This document shows positions 34,900 through 44,382 of a DNA stretch of 64,000 bases, in pieces (the first letter of the stretch is position 1; each line of letters starts with the position of its first letter). The stretch is taken from assembly GCA_945875585.1 (NCBI GenBank), contig CAMCLK010000009.1, positions 43,879-107,878 of the forward strand, in the 5' to 3' direction. The notes beneath the pieces were generated by a model that made no database searches, was not told the origin of the DNA, and saw only the letters and a program-made list of their open reading frames with translations. A program made the position numbers and the translations under genes. The stretch is from Candidatus Kuenenia stuttgartensis (GTDB taxonomy: Bacteria; Planctomycetota; Planctomycetia; Gemmatales; Gemmataceae).

Positions 34900-36390
34900 T
34901 TACAGCCCCAACGCCGCATCGAGATCCGGATTGTACCTTGGATCGCTGGAAGTGGCGGTGGCGGGCGCCGCGGGTGGTTCCAGCGGTTCACCCAGATGCT
35001 TGGCAAGAATGGTTGCGGCCGAAAGTAGGCGCTCTTTGCGGATGCCTAGCATAGCTTCAATTTCAGATCCCAAGGTGTTGGGGCGAACCACCGCCATGCG
35101 TTCCAGCAGCATCCGATGCTGGCGCCGCACTAAGTCGATAGACAAAGGCGACAGAAGGTCGATTTCCAGATAAATACGGGCGCTTTCTGGATCCATCTCA
35201 CTATTTTGGCTGGATGGTGATATCGGATTTCCCGCCGATGGCTGAGCTGTCAGGCCGAGGCCCCGCTGCAATTCTTCAAGAAACTGAACTTCCTTGGTAT
35301 TCCGCGAACCCGCGGCATCGGCAATCCGGCAGCAGAGGCGGTAGAGTTGTCGGCGCTGATCCATGCCCAGGCATTCGAGATCAGCCCAAAGGTCGTTCAT
35401 CCGTGGTTTGCCGGCGGCGCGGGCGCAGTCGGCAATAAGGGGTTGCAGATCGGGATCCTTGCCAAACTGCTGGTGCAACTGGTCCATCAAGATCTGCTCT
35501 TCACTCTTGGCAAAATTACCGTCGGCGTAGGCGGTGGCGACGGCAACACGGACGACGAGGTCGAACTGTTCGCGTTTGCTCAGAACATGTGGGGTCGAAA
35601 TGGCTGGGGGCGGTGCAGGTGGTTGAACGGGACTTGTAACTGGAGTGGGAGCAACCACCTGAGGTTTTGCGGGAGTCGGGGGTGCTTTTTTGCTGCCGGT
35701 GGGTGGTTCAAACGGTACCAGTCCTTGGGGCAGTACCGGAGGTTCGCGGAACGAAAGCAAAACCTGACGCCTGTACCAGCGCGCGAGTTCCGAGACGGGA
35801 AGGAGATCCATCAATTGGCTTTGAGAGGTCCATAGATCGCGCAGCTTGGTTTCGGTGCTATCTTCGAGAGCTACTTTCAATCCTTCAACCTGTCGGCGTG
35901 CTTCGTATCCGGGACCTTGGTCCGCTTTGGGGAGAGATTCGTAAACCTTTTTTCTGCAAACAGCCACGGCAGAGCGGATCAAACCAGCCCGTACAGGGCC
36001 GATGCCATCGATCGATTGCAGCTGCGAATGATTTCCCGCGGCCTGAACCGTTTGGATTCCAGCACTTTTAAGCTTGTCCACGGTTCCCGGCCCGATGTTG
36101 TCTTCTTGCGCCAAGGAATCGACTGAAAGGCTTCCCCACGCTTCAGCAGTGGCTTTCGACCAAACTTTGCCAATACCAGTGGCATATTCGCCAGCGGCAG
36201 CGCGCACATTGGCCAAAAGGGAGCGGCACTTTCCTTGCAGCTGTGACTCATAAGACAGAACATCCCGCGCCCACCGGTATTCAGGGCGTTTGGCATACTG
36301 CGCATGGCGGTAGGCGGTCCAGCCGCCAGCAATGGCAGCAACGAGTAAGGCAATCAGCAGAACAACCACCAGCGTGACCAATCCCGGCAT
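34900..36390 (-). CDS. Membrane-anchored helix-hairpin-helix/TerB-like protein
   Basis: 496 residues. TM at 5-27 (VTLVVVLLIALLVAAIAGGW), then a helical region. Helix-hairpin-helix motifs follow near 100-150 (NIGPGTVDKLKSAGI and IDGIGPVRAGLIRSAV), then a Pro-rich linker, and a helical TerB-like domain near 270-400 (LVVRVAVATAYADGNFAKSEEQIL). This order of cytoplasmic HhH and TerB-like modules resembles planctomycete proteins of unknown role. GGAGGA precedes the ATG. It lies alone, divergent from the ribosomal operon. HhH may bind DNA or mediate protein contact. Confidence 0.7.
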   Translation of the reverse strand: MPGLVTLVVVLLIALLVAAIAGGWTAYRHAQYAKRPEYRWARDVLSYESQLQGKCRSLLANVRAAAGEYATGIGKVWSKATAEAWGSLSVDSLAQEDNIGPGTVDKLKSAGIQTVQAAGNHSQLQSIDGIGPVRAGLIRSAVAVCRKKVYESLPKADQGPGYEARRQVEGLKVALEDSTETKLRDLWTSQSQLMDLLPVSELARWYRRQVLLSFREPPVLPQGLVPFEPPTGSKKAPPTPAKPQVVAPTPVTSPVQPPAPPPAISTPHVLSKREQFDLVVRVAVATAYADGNFAKSEEQILMDQLHQQFGKDPDLQPLIADCARAAGKPRMNDLWADLECLGMDQRRQLYRLCCRIADAAGSRNTKEVQFLEELQRGLGLTAQPSAGNPISPSSQNSEMDPESARIYLEIDLLSPLSIDLVRRQHRMLLERMAVVRPNTLGSEIEAMLGIRKERLLSAATILAKHLGEPLEPPAAPATATSSDPRYNPDLDAALGL

Positions 36391-36420
36391 GCGTCATTCC
36401 TCCGCTTCCGCGTCCCCAAC

Positions 36421-36449
36421 TTGACCGACTCTGGGGGTACTGTTAATAT
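36421..36449 (+). promoter_or_regulatory. Sigma-70-type promoter of the rpsL operon
   Basis: TTGACC at 36421-36426 and TAATAT at 36444-36449 are separated by exactly 17 bases, close to the housekeeping consensus. Transcription would begin near 36456, about 60 nt before the rpsL start, leaving a short leader. Confidence 0.7.
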
Positions 36450-36516
36450 AGTGGCTTGCCAAGCGGCACTCTGAACGCTTGGGCTGATCTCCAACGTACT
36501 CAGGTGACCAGGCATC

Positions 36517-36894
36517 ATGCCGACGATCAACCAGCTCGTGCGCAAGCCTCGCGTCGTTCAGCGCAGCAAGCCCAAGCACCCCGCTTTGTTAGGCTGCCCT
36601 CAAAAGAAGGGCGTCTGCGTTCAGGTGAAAACCATGACGCCGAAAAAGCCTAACTCCGCCATTCGTAAAATCGCCCGTGTGCGGTTAACGAACGGAATCG
36701 AAGTGACGGCTTACATCCCCGGTGAAGGGCACAACCTGCAGGAGCACAGTATCGTACTGGTGCGCGGCGGTCGTGTGCGTGACCTTCCTGGTGTGCGCTA
36801 CCACATTGTTCGTGGTGCGCTGGATAGTCAGGCAGTTCAAGATCGTAAGCAGGCTCGTTCGAAGTACGGTGCCAAGCGGGAAAAGGGCAAGTAA
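36517..36894 (+). CDS. rpsL: 30S ribosomal protein S12
   Basis: 125 residues, standard length. Basic N-terminus [12 protein letters not shown], then the decoding-site motifs [11 protein letters not shown] and [11 protein letters not shown], and the terminal [11 protein letters not shown]12 shapes the decoding centre; the Lys of TPKKPNSA is the classical streptomycin-sensitive position, here Lys. First gene of the str operon, followed by rpsG. Confidence 0.99.
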   Translation: MPTINQLVRKPRVVQRSKPKHPALLGCPQKKGVCVQVKTMTPKKPNSAIRKIARVRLTNGIEVTAYIPGEGHNLQEHSIVLVRGGRVRDLPGVRYHIVRGALDSQAVQDRKQARSKYGAKREKGK

Positions 36895-36929
36895 GCCTCT
36901 AGCGATTCCAACGGGAGCGATGAAACGAC

Positions 36930-37400
36930 ATGAATAAGAGAACCGCCAGCATCTCGAAGCTGATGCCCGATCCTCGGTTTGGCAGCAAATTAGTCAGCAA
37001 GTTTGTGAACTGCCTGATGTTGGATGGCAAAAAAGCCACCTCCACACGCATTTTCTACATGGCTATGGACATGATCGAGAATCGTATGCCTGGCATCGAT
37101 CCTCTGGAAGTGTTCAACGTAGCCATCGAAAACGTCAAACCTGCTGTTGAAGTGCGCAGCAAGCGCGTGGGTGGTGCCAACTACCAGGTTCCTATGCAGG
37201 TGAACAAGGTTCGCCAGCAGAGCCTGTCTATCCGCTGGCTCATCGGTGCTTGCCGTTCCAAGAGCGGCCGCCCAATGTTTGTGCGCCTTGCTGAAGAACT
37301 CATGGCAGCTTTCCGCCGCGAAGGTGAAGCTGTCGCCAAGCGCGAACAGACCATCAAGATGGCAGAAGCCAACAAGGCATTCAGCCACTTCGCTTGGTAA
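36930..37400 (+). CDS. rpsG: 30S ribosomal protein S7
   Basis: 156 residues, normal for S7. Recognisable segments: PDPRFGSKLVSKFVNCLMLDGKK, ENVKPAVEVRSKRVGGANYQVP and RWLIGACR, plus the C-terminal EANKAFSHFAW. It binds 16S rRNA in the head of the 30S subunit. It starts 35 bp after rpsL and is followed by fusA. tufA does not follow in this window. Confidence 0.98.
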   Translation: MNKRTASISKLMPDPRFGSKLVSKFVNCLMLDGKKATSTRIFYMAMDMIENRMPGIDPLEVFNVAIENVKPAVEVRSKRVGGANYQVPMQVNKVRQQSLSIRWLIGACRSKSGRPMFVRLAEELMAAFRREGEAVAKREQTIKMAEANKAFSHFAW

Positions 37401-37490
37401 TGACGCCGCACTGGCGGCTCAGCCGGCCTTTCCCGCGCGGGCGGGTAAGCCGGCTGAATTTGTTTTTGCACCCGCTTGCCGGAGCCGGTG

Positions 37491-39686
37491 ATGGCCAAGT
37501 CTTCTCTCGACCTCACCAGGGTTCGCAACCTGGGAATTATTGCCCATATCGACGCAGGCAAAACCACCACAACCGAACACATTCTGTACTACGCCGGGGC
37601 CATCCACAGGCTTGGCGCGGTCGATAGCGGTAACACAACGACCGACTACGACGAAGAAGAGCAAGAACGCGGCATCACGATTTATTCCGCCTGCATTCCC
37701 CTGCAGTGGAAAGGGTGCGTCATCAACCTGATCGACACCCCCGGGCATGTCGATTTCACAGCCGAAGTCGAACGCAGCCTGCGTGTGCTCGATGGTTGCG
37801 TGGTGGTGTTTGATGCCCAGAAAGGCGTGGAAGCCCAATCCGAAACGGTGTGGAGGCAAGCCGACCGCTATGCAGTTCCGCGCCTTGCCTTTATCAACAA
37901 GATGGACGTGGTGGGCGCCAATTTTGATAACGCAGTGGCGGAAATAGGCGAGCGTCTCGACGGCCGGCCCATTCCTATTGTCATTCCGGTGGGTGCCGGC
38001 GGAGCCAACGATTCGAGTCATCCGTTTGAAGCGGTGATCGATCTGATCGACCAAAAGCTCATCCGGTACGACCCGAAAGATTTCGGTAAGACATTTCAGT
38101 TGGAGCCCATTCCCGAGGAGATGCTCGACGAGGTGGCGACCAGGCGCGCCGCGCTGTTCGATATCCTCACGGAAGACGACAAAGCCGATCTTATTACAAC
38201 AACAGTTCTTGAGGGGGGCGAGCCCGATCCCGCGAAGGTGAGATCGTTGCTGCGCGAGGCGACGCTGGCCAGAAGACTGCAACCGGTGCTGTGCGGTTCG
38301 GGCCGCGAGCATATCGGCGTGCAACTGCTTCTTGATTCAGCCATAGCCTATTTGCCCTGCCCGCTGGACCGCCCCGCCGTTTCGGGCACATCACCCAAGA
38401 AGCGTGATCGGGAAGAAACGCGCAAAACAGATCCAAAAGATCCATTTTGCGGTCTTATTTTCAAGATCGTCGCCGACTCCCATGGCGAACTTGCCTTTGT
38501 CCGCGTTTATTCAGGCGTTCTCAAGACGGGAACACGCTCGCTGAACGCCACGCGCGACACCAAGGAATTGATCACAAAAATTTACCACACCGAAGCTGAT
38601 CCTTCCAAACGCGACGAGCTGACGGAAGCGCTCGCGGGCGATATTGTCGCCGTGGTTGGCCTGAAGGAAGCCGTGACAGGCGACACGTTGTGCGATCCGT
38701 CGCAACCGATTCTGCTGGAACGAATCCGTTTTGCGGAGTCTGTGGTCAGCCAGTCTGTTGAACCCGAGTCGGGTGCCGACAAACAGAAGCTTGCCGATGT
38801 GCTGGAAATCATGCGGCGCGAGGATCCGACGTTCAACGTTAAGACCGATCCTGAAACAGGTCAGACTCTGATGTCTGGCATGGGCACACTGCATCTGGAA
38901 ATCAAACGCCATCGCATGCAACGCGACTTCCAGTTGAAAATCCGCGTCGGTAAACCGCGCGTGAGTTATCGGGAAACCTTGCGCGAGGCTTGCGAAATCG
39001 AAGGCGAATGTCAGCGGGTGACAGGGAACGGCCAAATCTTCGGCCGTGTGAAGGTTAAATTTGAGCCTATTCCGCTCGATCAATACTCCAACGCTCCTGT
39101 GGCTGAACCGGATCCGGAACCTACTAAAAAGTCCAAATCGGGCCGGAATGCCCCTGCCAAACCCGCGGGTCAGGAACTTGTGCGCGTCCGCTCCATTCTC
39201 AAGCACGACACACTGCCCGAACCGATGGAGCTTGCCGCCATTGAAGGTTTGCGTTCCGCCTTGCAGTCGGGCGAATTGGGATATCCTGTCATGGGTGTCT
39301 CGGCCACACTCATCAAGGCAGACTTCGACCCCGCCACTTCGACGGATATGGCCTTTGGAGTCGCGGCATCGGATGCTGTGGCCAAGGCGCTGCGCCAGAA
39401 CATTATGCTACTTGAACCGGTGATGAAACTGGAGGTTTCCACTCCAGAGGAATACCTTGGCCCTATTACTGGCGATCTGAATTCCCGCCATGCTGAAATT
39501 CGCGATATCATATTGCGCGGCAAGCTGCGGGTGGTGGAAGCCCTTGTTCCCATGGCGAGGTTGTTCGACTACGCGGATAAGATCCGCAGCCTGTCGAAAG
39601 GCCGCGCGAGCAGCACCATGGAACCGTGCGCTTATGCGCCTGCTCCGGACGAAGTGTTGCAAAAAATGCTCAATCCTGAATTTTGA
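37491..39686 (+). CDS. fusA: Elongation factor G
   Basis: GTPase that drives translocation. 731 residues from ATG 37491 (GGAG upstream). G-domain motifs: AHIDAGKTTTTEHILYY, RGITIYSACI, DTPGHVDFTAEVERSL and NKMDVVGANFD. Domain II/III regions follow, with GMGTLHLEI in place of the usual GMGELHLE. A Pro/Lys/Ser-rich insert (about 537-561) interrupts the domain IV area. The C-terminal end has LSKGRASSTMEPC where most EF-Gs carry MSQGRA-like loops. Could be a divergent EF-G paralogue, but its place behind rpsLG supports the housekeeping gene. Confidence 0.94.
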   Translation: MAKSSLDLTRVRNLGIIAHIDAGKTTTTEHILYYAGAIHRLGAVDSGNTTTDYDEEEQERGITIYSACIPLQWKGCVINLIDTPGHVDFTAEVERSLRVLDGCVVVFDAQKGVEAQSETVWRQADRYAVPRLAFINKMDVVGANFDNAVAEIGERLDGRPIPIVIPVGAGGANDSSHPFEAVIDLIDQKLIRYDPKDFGKTFQLEPIPEEMLDEVATRRAALFDILTEDDKADLITTTVLEGGEPDPAKVRSLLREATLARRLQPVLCGSGREHIGVQLLLDSAIAYLPCPLDRPAVSGTSPKKRDREETRKTDPKDPFCGLIFKIVADSHGELAFVRVYSGVLKTGTRSLNATRDTKELITKIYHTEADPSKRDELTEALAGDIVAVVGLKEAVTGDTLCDPSQPILLERIRFAESVVSQSVEPESGADKQKLADVLEIMRREDPTFNVKTDPETGQTLMSGMGTLHLEIKRHRMQRDFQLKIRVGKPRVSYRETLREACEIEGECQRVTGNGQIFGRVKVKFEPIPLDQYSNAPVAEPDPEPTKKSKSGRNAPAKPAGQELVRVRSILKHDTLPEPMELAAIEGLRSALQSGELGYPVMGVSATLIKADFDPATSTDMAFGVAASDAVAKALRQNIMLLEPVMKLEVSTPEEYLGPITGDLNSRHAEIRDIILRGKLRVVEALVPMARLFDYADKIRSLSKGRASSTMEPCAYAPAPDEVLQKMLNPEF

Positions 39687-39699
39687 TAGGCCGGTCAGT

Positions 39700-41928
39700 T
39701 CAGGAATCGAGCCACTGCCGGCTATTATTGTCTTCGCTCAGCATGAGTGCCACAAAAGCCCAGTCGGATGCGGAAACTTTCGCCGCGTTGGCGGGTTGGG
39801 TTGCTGCGGTTTGATCCGCGGTGGTTTGCGGAACTGCTGGCGTTGAAAATACAGGGATAACGTGGACGACGTGCAGTTGTTTTGGATCGATTCCGCGTGT
39901 TCTGGAGCGCCCAGCCCCGGCTCCTGCTCCGGGATCGCGTTCAGCGCCGCCTAAAGGGGCATTACGCGATCGTCCAATGATCTGATTGACAAACCCTGCC
40001 CAGCCAGTAGCCGTCATGAAAACGGCATGATTCTGAAAATCCGCCAATTCTTCAGCAGGGTTGCGCGGCAGGTAGATCGAGAGGCCTCCCGAGGTTCGCG
40101 CATCTGTTGTGCGCGCCTCGATGGTATTTTCCAGAGCGGTCATCACCTGTCGCGCCATGGATTTCAGGTCAGCGCTTGCCCCGTCGGTGCTTACCAGTTC
40201 TTTCATGAATCCACGGAGGTCGCGGTAGGCATTTTCCGTGTACATACCCACGTTTGAAGCCGTGAGGATACGGCGCATAACCGCGAGGTCGGTTGCGGTG
40301 GACTGCGCCGCCTGCGTGGTGAATGCCAGAAGGGCGGAGGCTAGCGCATCCATACCCGATAGCCGGATGCCGGCCATGGTGGATTCTGTACTTCCGGCAG
40401 TGGCGGAACCATAAGCTGCCACCATGCTGCGGACAACCTCTGCCGGGAGGATATTGGAATTGGCCAGAGACGCGAACGCCTGAGCGTAAGGGAAACCTGA
40501 TCCGTCCACATTTTCTTGGCTTGCGACGAGGAAATTAGCGCTCTGTCTGAGGCCATAGGCATTTTCAGTCATGGCCATCATGCAGGCGTCGTAGGCAAGG
40601 ATATCTGGTTTCCATCCTCCCTGCGTGGCTATCGCCGCGGTGGCTTCCATGATGGTGAGATGATCGCCGGACTCGGAGTCGTAGTTGCTTCCGCCCAAAC
40701 CACTACCATGATTCCACATCACAATGGCCGTATGTTCCGCGGGGGCGACTTGCCTTCCCCAAGATAGGAACGAAGTTAAGGTTGCGGGGTCGCCGCTGTT
40801 GCGTTCACCCAGAATATCGAATCGCGTGGCAACAACGTTTGGGTTTGAGTCTGGAATAATCAGTGCCTGCCCAGACGAACCCCATGCGGTTTGTGTGCCG
40901 TTGCCGGTTGCCATGGGAGCCTGGTTCCACTGGTCCCAGAAAACCCCAATGCGCACACCTGTTGGCAATCCCGCTGCCAGCGTTTCCAGTTCGTTGATAT
41001 CGGCGTTGCTGAAGTCGGCCAGATCGCCCGAGGTCATGTAAACAAGAACGGTCCACGAGCCTGTTGAACCTGCTGGAGTAGGGGGCGGGGCTTCGGGCAG
41101 GGGCACAACGGGCGGTGGTGGTGGTGGAGCAAGGCCAGCATCGAGCCGGAGGGAATAGTCGGGGTTGATGGCTCCGCGCACCCCGGAAATTTTCAGGAAG
41201 TAAGAACCCGCGGCCAAACGGGAGAGATCGATCGACTGCATGTTATCGCTGCCCGAGGCAGTGGACATGGACGCGCCTGACGAGCCATACAATTCAAAAA
41301 TAAGCCGGCCCTGCGTGGCGTTGGTGGTCAGCCGGGCAGACGCGCCCCGATTGAACGGCTGAACGATATTGATTTTATACCAATCGGAGTTGTCAGCCAT
41401 AGTCAGGCCGTTAATGCTGCGGACTCCAACCAGATCGCCCAGAACCGACGCAGCCGCAACGGTGTTGTTGCTGATGTTATTAGCATCGTAAACGTCGTCT
41501 GGAAGTCGCGCCTGCACGGAGATTGAGTATGCTCCGCGGTCGAATTTTTGGTTTGTTACCCCGACATAATAAGCCTGCCCAGCCACCATGCTGACAGTGA
41601 GAAGGCTACCTTTGACAGCAGGTGTGGCATTGTCGTTGAGGGCCAATCGCTGTCCGCGGAAATTATAGAGAGCGGCAACAGGATCGAGATTCGCACCCGC
41701 TGCCGGATTGGCCCGGATTTCGTAAGTGGCCGTCCAGCGCGGCACAATCATGAAATAATCGACTTCAGAGGAAGCGATGGAACCGCGTACCAGCGCACTG
41801 CCGTTCACGTTCAGATTGATGCCTGCTGAGGAAGGTATGCGAACCAATGGTGCCAATTGAGAGGCCGTCGGGGTGCACCGGGCTTCAAGAAGTTCAATCG
41901 TTAGAGCGCAGCGGAATGGGCGTCGCAT
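39700..41928 (-). CDS. Clostripain (C11)-family cysteine peptidase with pre-peptidase-type domains
   Basis: 742 residues from ATG 41928. The N-terminal IELLEARCTPTA is a planctomycete surface-protein N-terminus. Two PPC/DVUA0089-like beta domains follow (about 40-150 and 160-270: DYFMIVPRWTATYEI, DWYKINIVQPF; GSYFLKISG), then a Pro-rich linker and the C11 peptidase with SWTVLVYMTSGDLADFSNAD, catalytic His in MWNHGSGLGG (about 403) and Cys in YDACMM (about 446). GGGAG precedes this ATG. A longer frame start at 41976 would lie just behind a promoter-like -10. Probable extracellular endopeptidase, Arg/Lys-specific in relatives. Confidence 0.9.
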   Translation of the reverse strand: MRRPFRCALTIELLEARCTPTASQLAPLVRIPSSAGINLNVNGSALVRGSIASSEVDYFMIVPRWTATYEIRANPAAGANLDPVAALYNFRGQRLALNDNATPAVKGSLLTVSMVAGQAYYVGVTNQKFDRGAYSISVQARLPDDVYDANNISNNTVAAASVLGDLVGVRSINGLTMADNSDWYKINIVQPFNRGASARLTTNATQGRLIFELYGSSGASMSTASGSDNMQSIDLSRLAAGSYFLKISGVRGAINPDYSLRLDAGLAPPPPPPVVPLPEAPPPTPAGSTGSWTVLVYMTSGDLADFSNADINELETLAAGLPTGVRIGVFWDQWNQAPMATGNGTQTAWGSSGQALIIPDSNPNVVATRFDILGERNSGDPATLTSFLSWGRQVAPAEHTAIVMWNHGSGLGGSNYDSESGDHLTIMEATAAIATQGGWKPDILAYDACMMAMTENAYGLRQSANFLVASQENVDGSGFPYAQAFASLANSNILPAEVVRSMVAAYGSATAGSTESTMAGIRLSGMDALASALLAFTTQAAQSTATDLAVMRRILTASNVGMYTENAYRDLRGFMKELVSTDGASADLKSMARQVMTALENTIEARTTDARTSGGLSIYLPRNPAEELADFQNHAVFMTATGWAGFVNQIIGRSRNAPLGGAERDPGAGAGAGRSRTRGIDPKQLHVVHVIPVFSTPAVPQTTADQTAATQPANAAKVSASDWAFVALMLSEDNNSRQWLDS

Positions 41929-41976
41929 CCCAGACTCCCGAGAACTAAGCAGGGCCGTTCCCTCTTTGGAAATCAC

Positions 41977-42006
41977 ATTCTAGCTGGAGCCTAGTTCACC
42001 AATCAA
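41977..42006 (-). promoter_or_regulatory. Promoter-like sequence for the C11 peptidase gene
   Basis: On the minus strand TTGATT and TAGAAT are separated by 18 bases. The -10 ends at 41977, so transcription would start about 40 nt before ATG 41928, which supports that start. Confidence 0.4.
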
Positions 42007-42078
42007 CAGGTGCAAGCGACAACTTGAGAAAAAATTCGGATTCTCAGCATATGCAGGGCGAATTACCACGCGAATATA

Positions 42079-42954
42079 TCAGGAGATTGCCCAGAATGTG
42101 TATGCTGCTACTGCCAGCACGCTTGCGATGGCTGTCCAGAAAACCACCGCTGTGAGTATTGAGCGCAACTGATTTGGCCGACTGCCATTGATGAACAGGA
42201 CATGCATGTGGCGTACTTCGGCAAGGAGTGACTGCGGTTGGGGTGGATGGGTCAGCCAGCGGGCAAATCTGGAGATCCATGCGCGTGGGACCGATACCCC
42301 GCGTTGGCGTGCCAGTTTCCTAAGGCTGGCAGATGTCGGTTTGGTGGGAGGTAGCGCCCCTGTCAACGCAAACCACATGGAAACTGCCAAGGCAAACGAA
42401 TCTTGACGGGGGTCGGTTGGTGATGGGGAATCGAGCCAGGCGTAACCTTTGGTACAGCGAATGGCTGGAGCCACATGAATTGGGCTACCGATATGAACGG
42501 CCATGCCGAAGTCGGCCAGCCATGGCTGTCTGGCTGAAGTATCGACAAAAAGGATATTGTCGGGGGTGATATCGCGATGAGCCACTCCCGACCAATTCAA
42601 GCCAACGACGGTTTGCGCCAGCAATTCAAAAATGGCGATCAGTTCATGCGCGGGCAATGGCGCCAATTCGGAGAGGCGGATTGGTAACCATGGCAAGACC
42701 ATGCCATCGCCAATGTTGTCTGACCAAGAGTGCAGGACTGGAACCGCGCCGGGAATATCGAGTGAGGCCTGAATGGCCATTTCCCTGCGGAAAAGATCCG
42801 CCGGAAACTGCCCTCCTGAACCGCGCGTTTTGATGGCTCTTTCAATTCCGCACGAATCCAGCGCGCAAAGCACAAGGCCGTGCGCGCCAATGGCGTGCAC
42901 GGCCTTGAGTGTGTATCCCGTTGGCAAAGGCACTGGGTCCAAGTATGGCCTCAC
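42079..42954 (-). CDS. Serine/threonine protein kinase with C-terminal membrane helix
   Basis: 291 residues. A Hanks-type kinase: AIKTR lysine, catalytic loop HRDITPDNILF near 125 (HRD.xxxxN) and ADFGMAVH (DFG) near 150. The activation segment GYAWLDSPSPTDPRQDSFALAVS is short and the glycine-rich loop is weak (IGAHGLVL), so it is a small variant. One membrane helix at the C-terminus (VFWTAIASVLAVAAYTFW). Substrate unknown; lies between hypothetical genes and the C11 peptidase. Confidence 0.87.
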   Translation of the reverse strand: MRPYLDPVPLPTGYTLKAVHAIGAHGLVLCALDSCGIERAIKTRGSGGQFPADLFRREMAIQASLDIPGAVPVLHSWSDNIGDGMVLPWLPIRLSELAPLPAHELIAIFELLAQTVVGLNWSGVAHRDITPDNILFVDTSARQPWLADFGMAVHIGSPIHVAPAIRCTKGYAWLDSPSPTDPRQDSFALAVSMWFALTGALPPTKPTSASLRKLARQRGVSVPRAWISRFARWLTHPPQPQSLLAEVRHMHVLFINGSRPNQLRSILTAVVFWTAIASVLAVAAYTFWAIS

Positions 42955-43000
42955 GCAATAACCATAGTCGATGGGAGATCCATGAGAGCCAAAAAAGATC

Positions 43001-43576
43001 CTAGCGCGCGCCCTTTTTGAACAGTGCTTTGAATTCCGCTTCGGATTCAGCAGCCAAGGCTTCAGGTGCTACCTGACTGACTCGCAAGCCTGCCTGAATG
43101 ATGGTGGCCGCGGCGTCGCCGATTTTGCCGCCGCGCGCTTCGCAGAATTCGCGCAACTGGCTCAACAAGGCTCTTTGGTCATCGCCATTGCGGGTCAGAA
43201 GGGTGACCAGCATGTGGGCGCCAACGCGCAGCAGTGTACCTTCCGTAAGGTCTTGCTGTTTTGCAAGGACCTTCAGGGCAGTACCCGTTGGGCTAGAGGC
43301 CAAAATGGGCCGGTCTTCTTCATTGGTGTCGATTTGGTTGGTAAACACATGCAGGTAATCGAGAATTGCCTGCACAACCAGATCGCGCATGCCACGGCGG
43401 CCAACATAAAGATCAATAAGGTCAACTACAGAGCGGGGCAGGTTGACAACTACCCGATCCGTTGAGTTTTCATCTTTTTGGCGCCAAATCAGTTCTGGAG
43501 TTTTGCCCATGCTAGGCATCACATCCTCAACCAAACGATCCCACGTAGAATCCTTCACTGCGGTCTTTGCTGCCAT
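43001..43576 (-). CDS. Hypothetical protein with ribbon-helix-helix-like segment
   Basis: 191 residues, soluble. Residues about 40-75 (DRVVVNLPRSVVDLIDLYVGRRGMRDLVVQAI) show a beta strand followed by two helices, like a ribbon-helix-helix DNA-binding unit, and the rest is helical (LREFCEARGGKIGDAAATII). No signal peptide. I do not recognise the family with certainty. It sits near the kinase and a further hypothetical gene. DNA binding is only inferred. Confidence 0.6.
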   Translation of the reverse strand: MAAKTAVKDSTWDRLVEDVMPSMGKTPELIWRQKDENSTDRVVVNLPRSVVDLIDLYVGRRGMRDLVVQAILDYLHVFTNQIDTNEEDRPILASSPTGTALKVLAKQQDLTEGTLLRVGAHMLVTLLTRNGDDQRALLSQLREFCEARGGKIGDAAATIIQAGLRVSQVAPEALAAESEAEFKALFKKGAR

Positions 43577-43668
43577 ATCCCTCTATCCACCTTTAAAATA
43601 AGCCAAGACGACATATCGAGTATAGGAAGTAGGCTCAAAAACGCCAGTGCGGTTTGCGAGAAAACCAA

Positions 43669-44229
43669 TCAGTCGATTGATTGAAACCGCCAAATTGGTA
43701 TGTGCGGTGGAAGTAGGCCCGCCTGAATAGCTTGTTCACCTATTAGGTCACGCAGATTTCGCAAAGCTTGCCGGCGATATACAATGTAATAGCTCGAGCA
43801 CATGGAATCGTGTGCCAGATCCCAGATCCGGTGGAGGTTATCCGTTTCGTGCATCACGGCTTGTAAGACATGGGCTTGCGCCAAATCCACACAATGTCGT
43901 CTTTCAAGTTCCTGACGGAATTGCCTGTTGAAAGCCAAATTACGTGACAATGTGTCTGAATCGGGCAAAAAATCGCTAACACAGAGGTAGGGTGCGTTGA
44001 GTAACTCAATACGCCTGCGCCGCAGCAAGCGAACATCATTGGAAATATCATCATCCCGTCCAAGAATGTACGGGCGCTCACGAATATCCATGATCTCGAG
44101 GGATTCGGCGAAATCGGCTAGTGGCTCTCGCAGTAATTGAATCCATGGGGCGGGAGCGATGCCATCTGGAAAGGGATCATCCGGTCCGGTCAACAAAGCA
44201 AGGCAGATCATTGCATCGAAAGGAAGCAT
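43669..44229 (-). CDS. Hypothetical protein of 186 residues
   Basis: A soluble protein rich in Arg, Leu and Asp, containing the repeated basic helix LLRRRRIELLNAPYLC and C-terminal HIPIWRFQSID. No recognised domain, no signal. A -24/-12-like sequence lies upstream on this strand (44366-44382). AAAGGGGTG precedes the ATG. Codon use resembles its neighbours. Confidence 0.55.
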   Translation of the reverse strand: MLPFDAMICLALLTGPDDPFPDGIAPAPWIQLLREPLADFAESLEIMDIRERPYILGRDDDISNDVRLLRRRRIELLNAPYLCVSDFLPDSDTLSRNLAFNRQFRQELERRHCVDLAQAHVLQAVMHETDNLHRIWDLAHDSMCSSYYIVYRRQALRNLRDLIGEQAIQAGLLPPHIPIWRFQSID

Positions 44230-44365
44230 GACTCACACCCCTTTAGCTGATGACGCCCGGAATTGTTTTTCCAGGCTTGAACTACAAAACCATGATTTCT
44301 CCAACGTTCACACAGGCATGCACTACCAGCACCTATCAATTCCGGAGTGCTCTCAAGTGCGTTGA

Positions 44366-44382
44366 TGCACTCCCCGTGCCAA
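44366..44382 (-). promoter_or_regulatory. Sigma-54-like site on the minus strand
   Basis: On the minus strand the bases read TTGGCACG-GGGA-GTGCA. GG and GC are separated by ten bases as in a -24/-12 promoter, with one mismatch (G for T) in the -12 block. It would direct transcription toward the 186-residue hypothetical gene with a leader near 125 nt. Confidence 0.4.
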
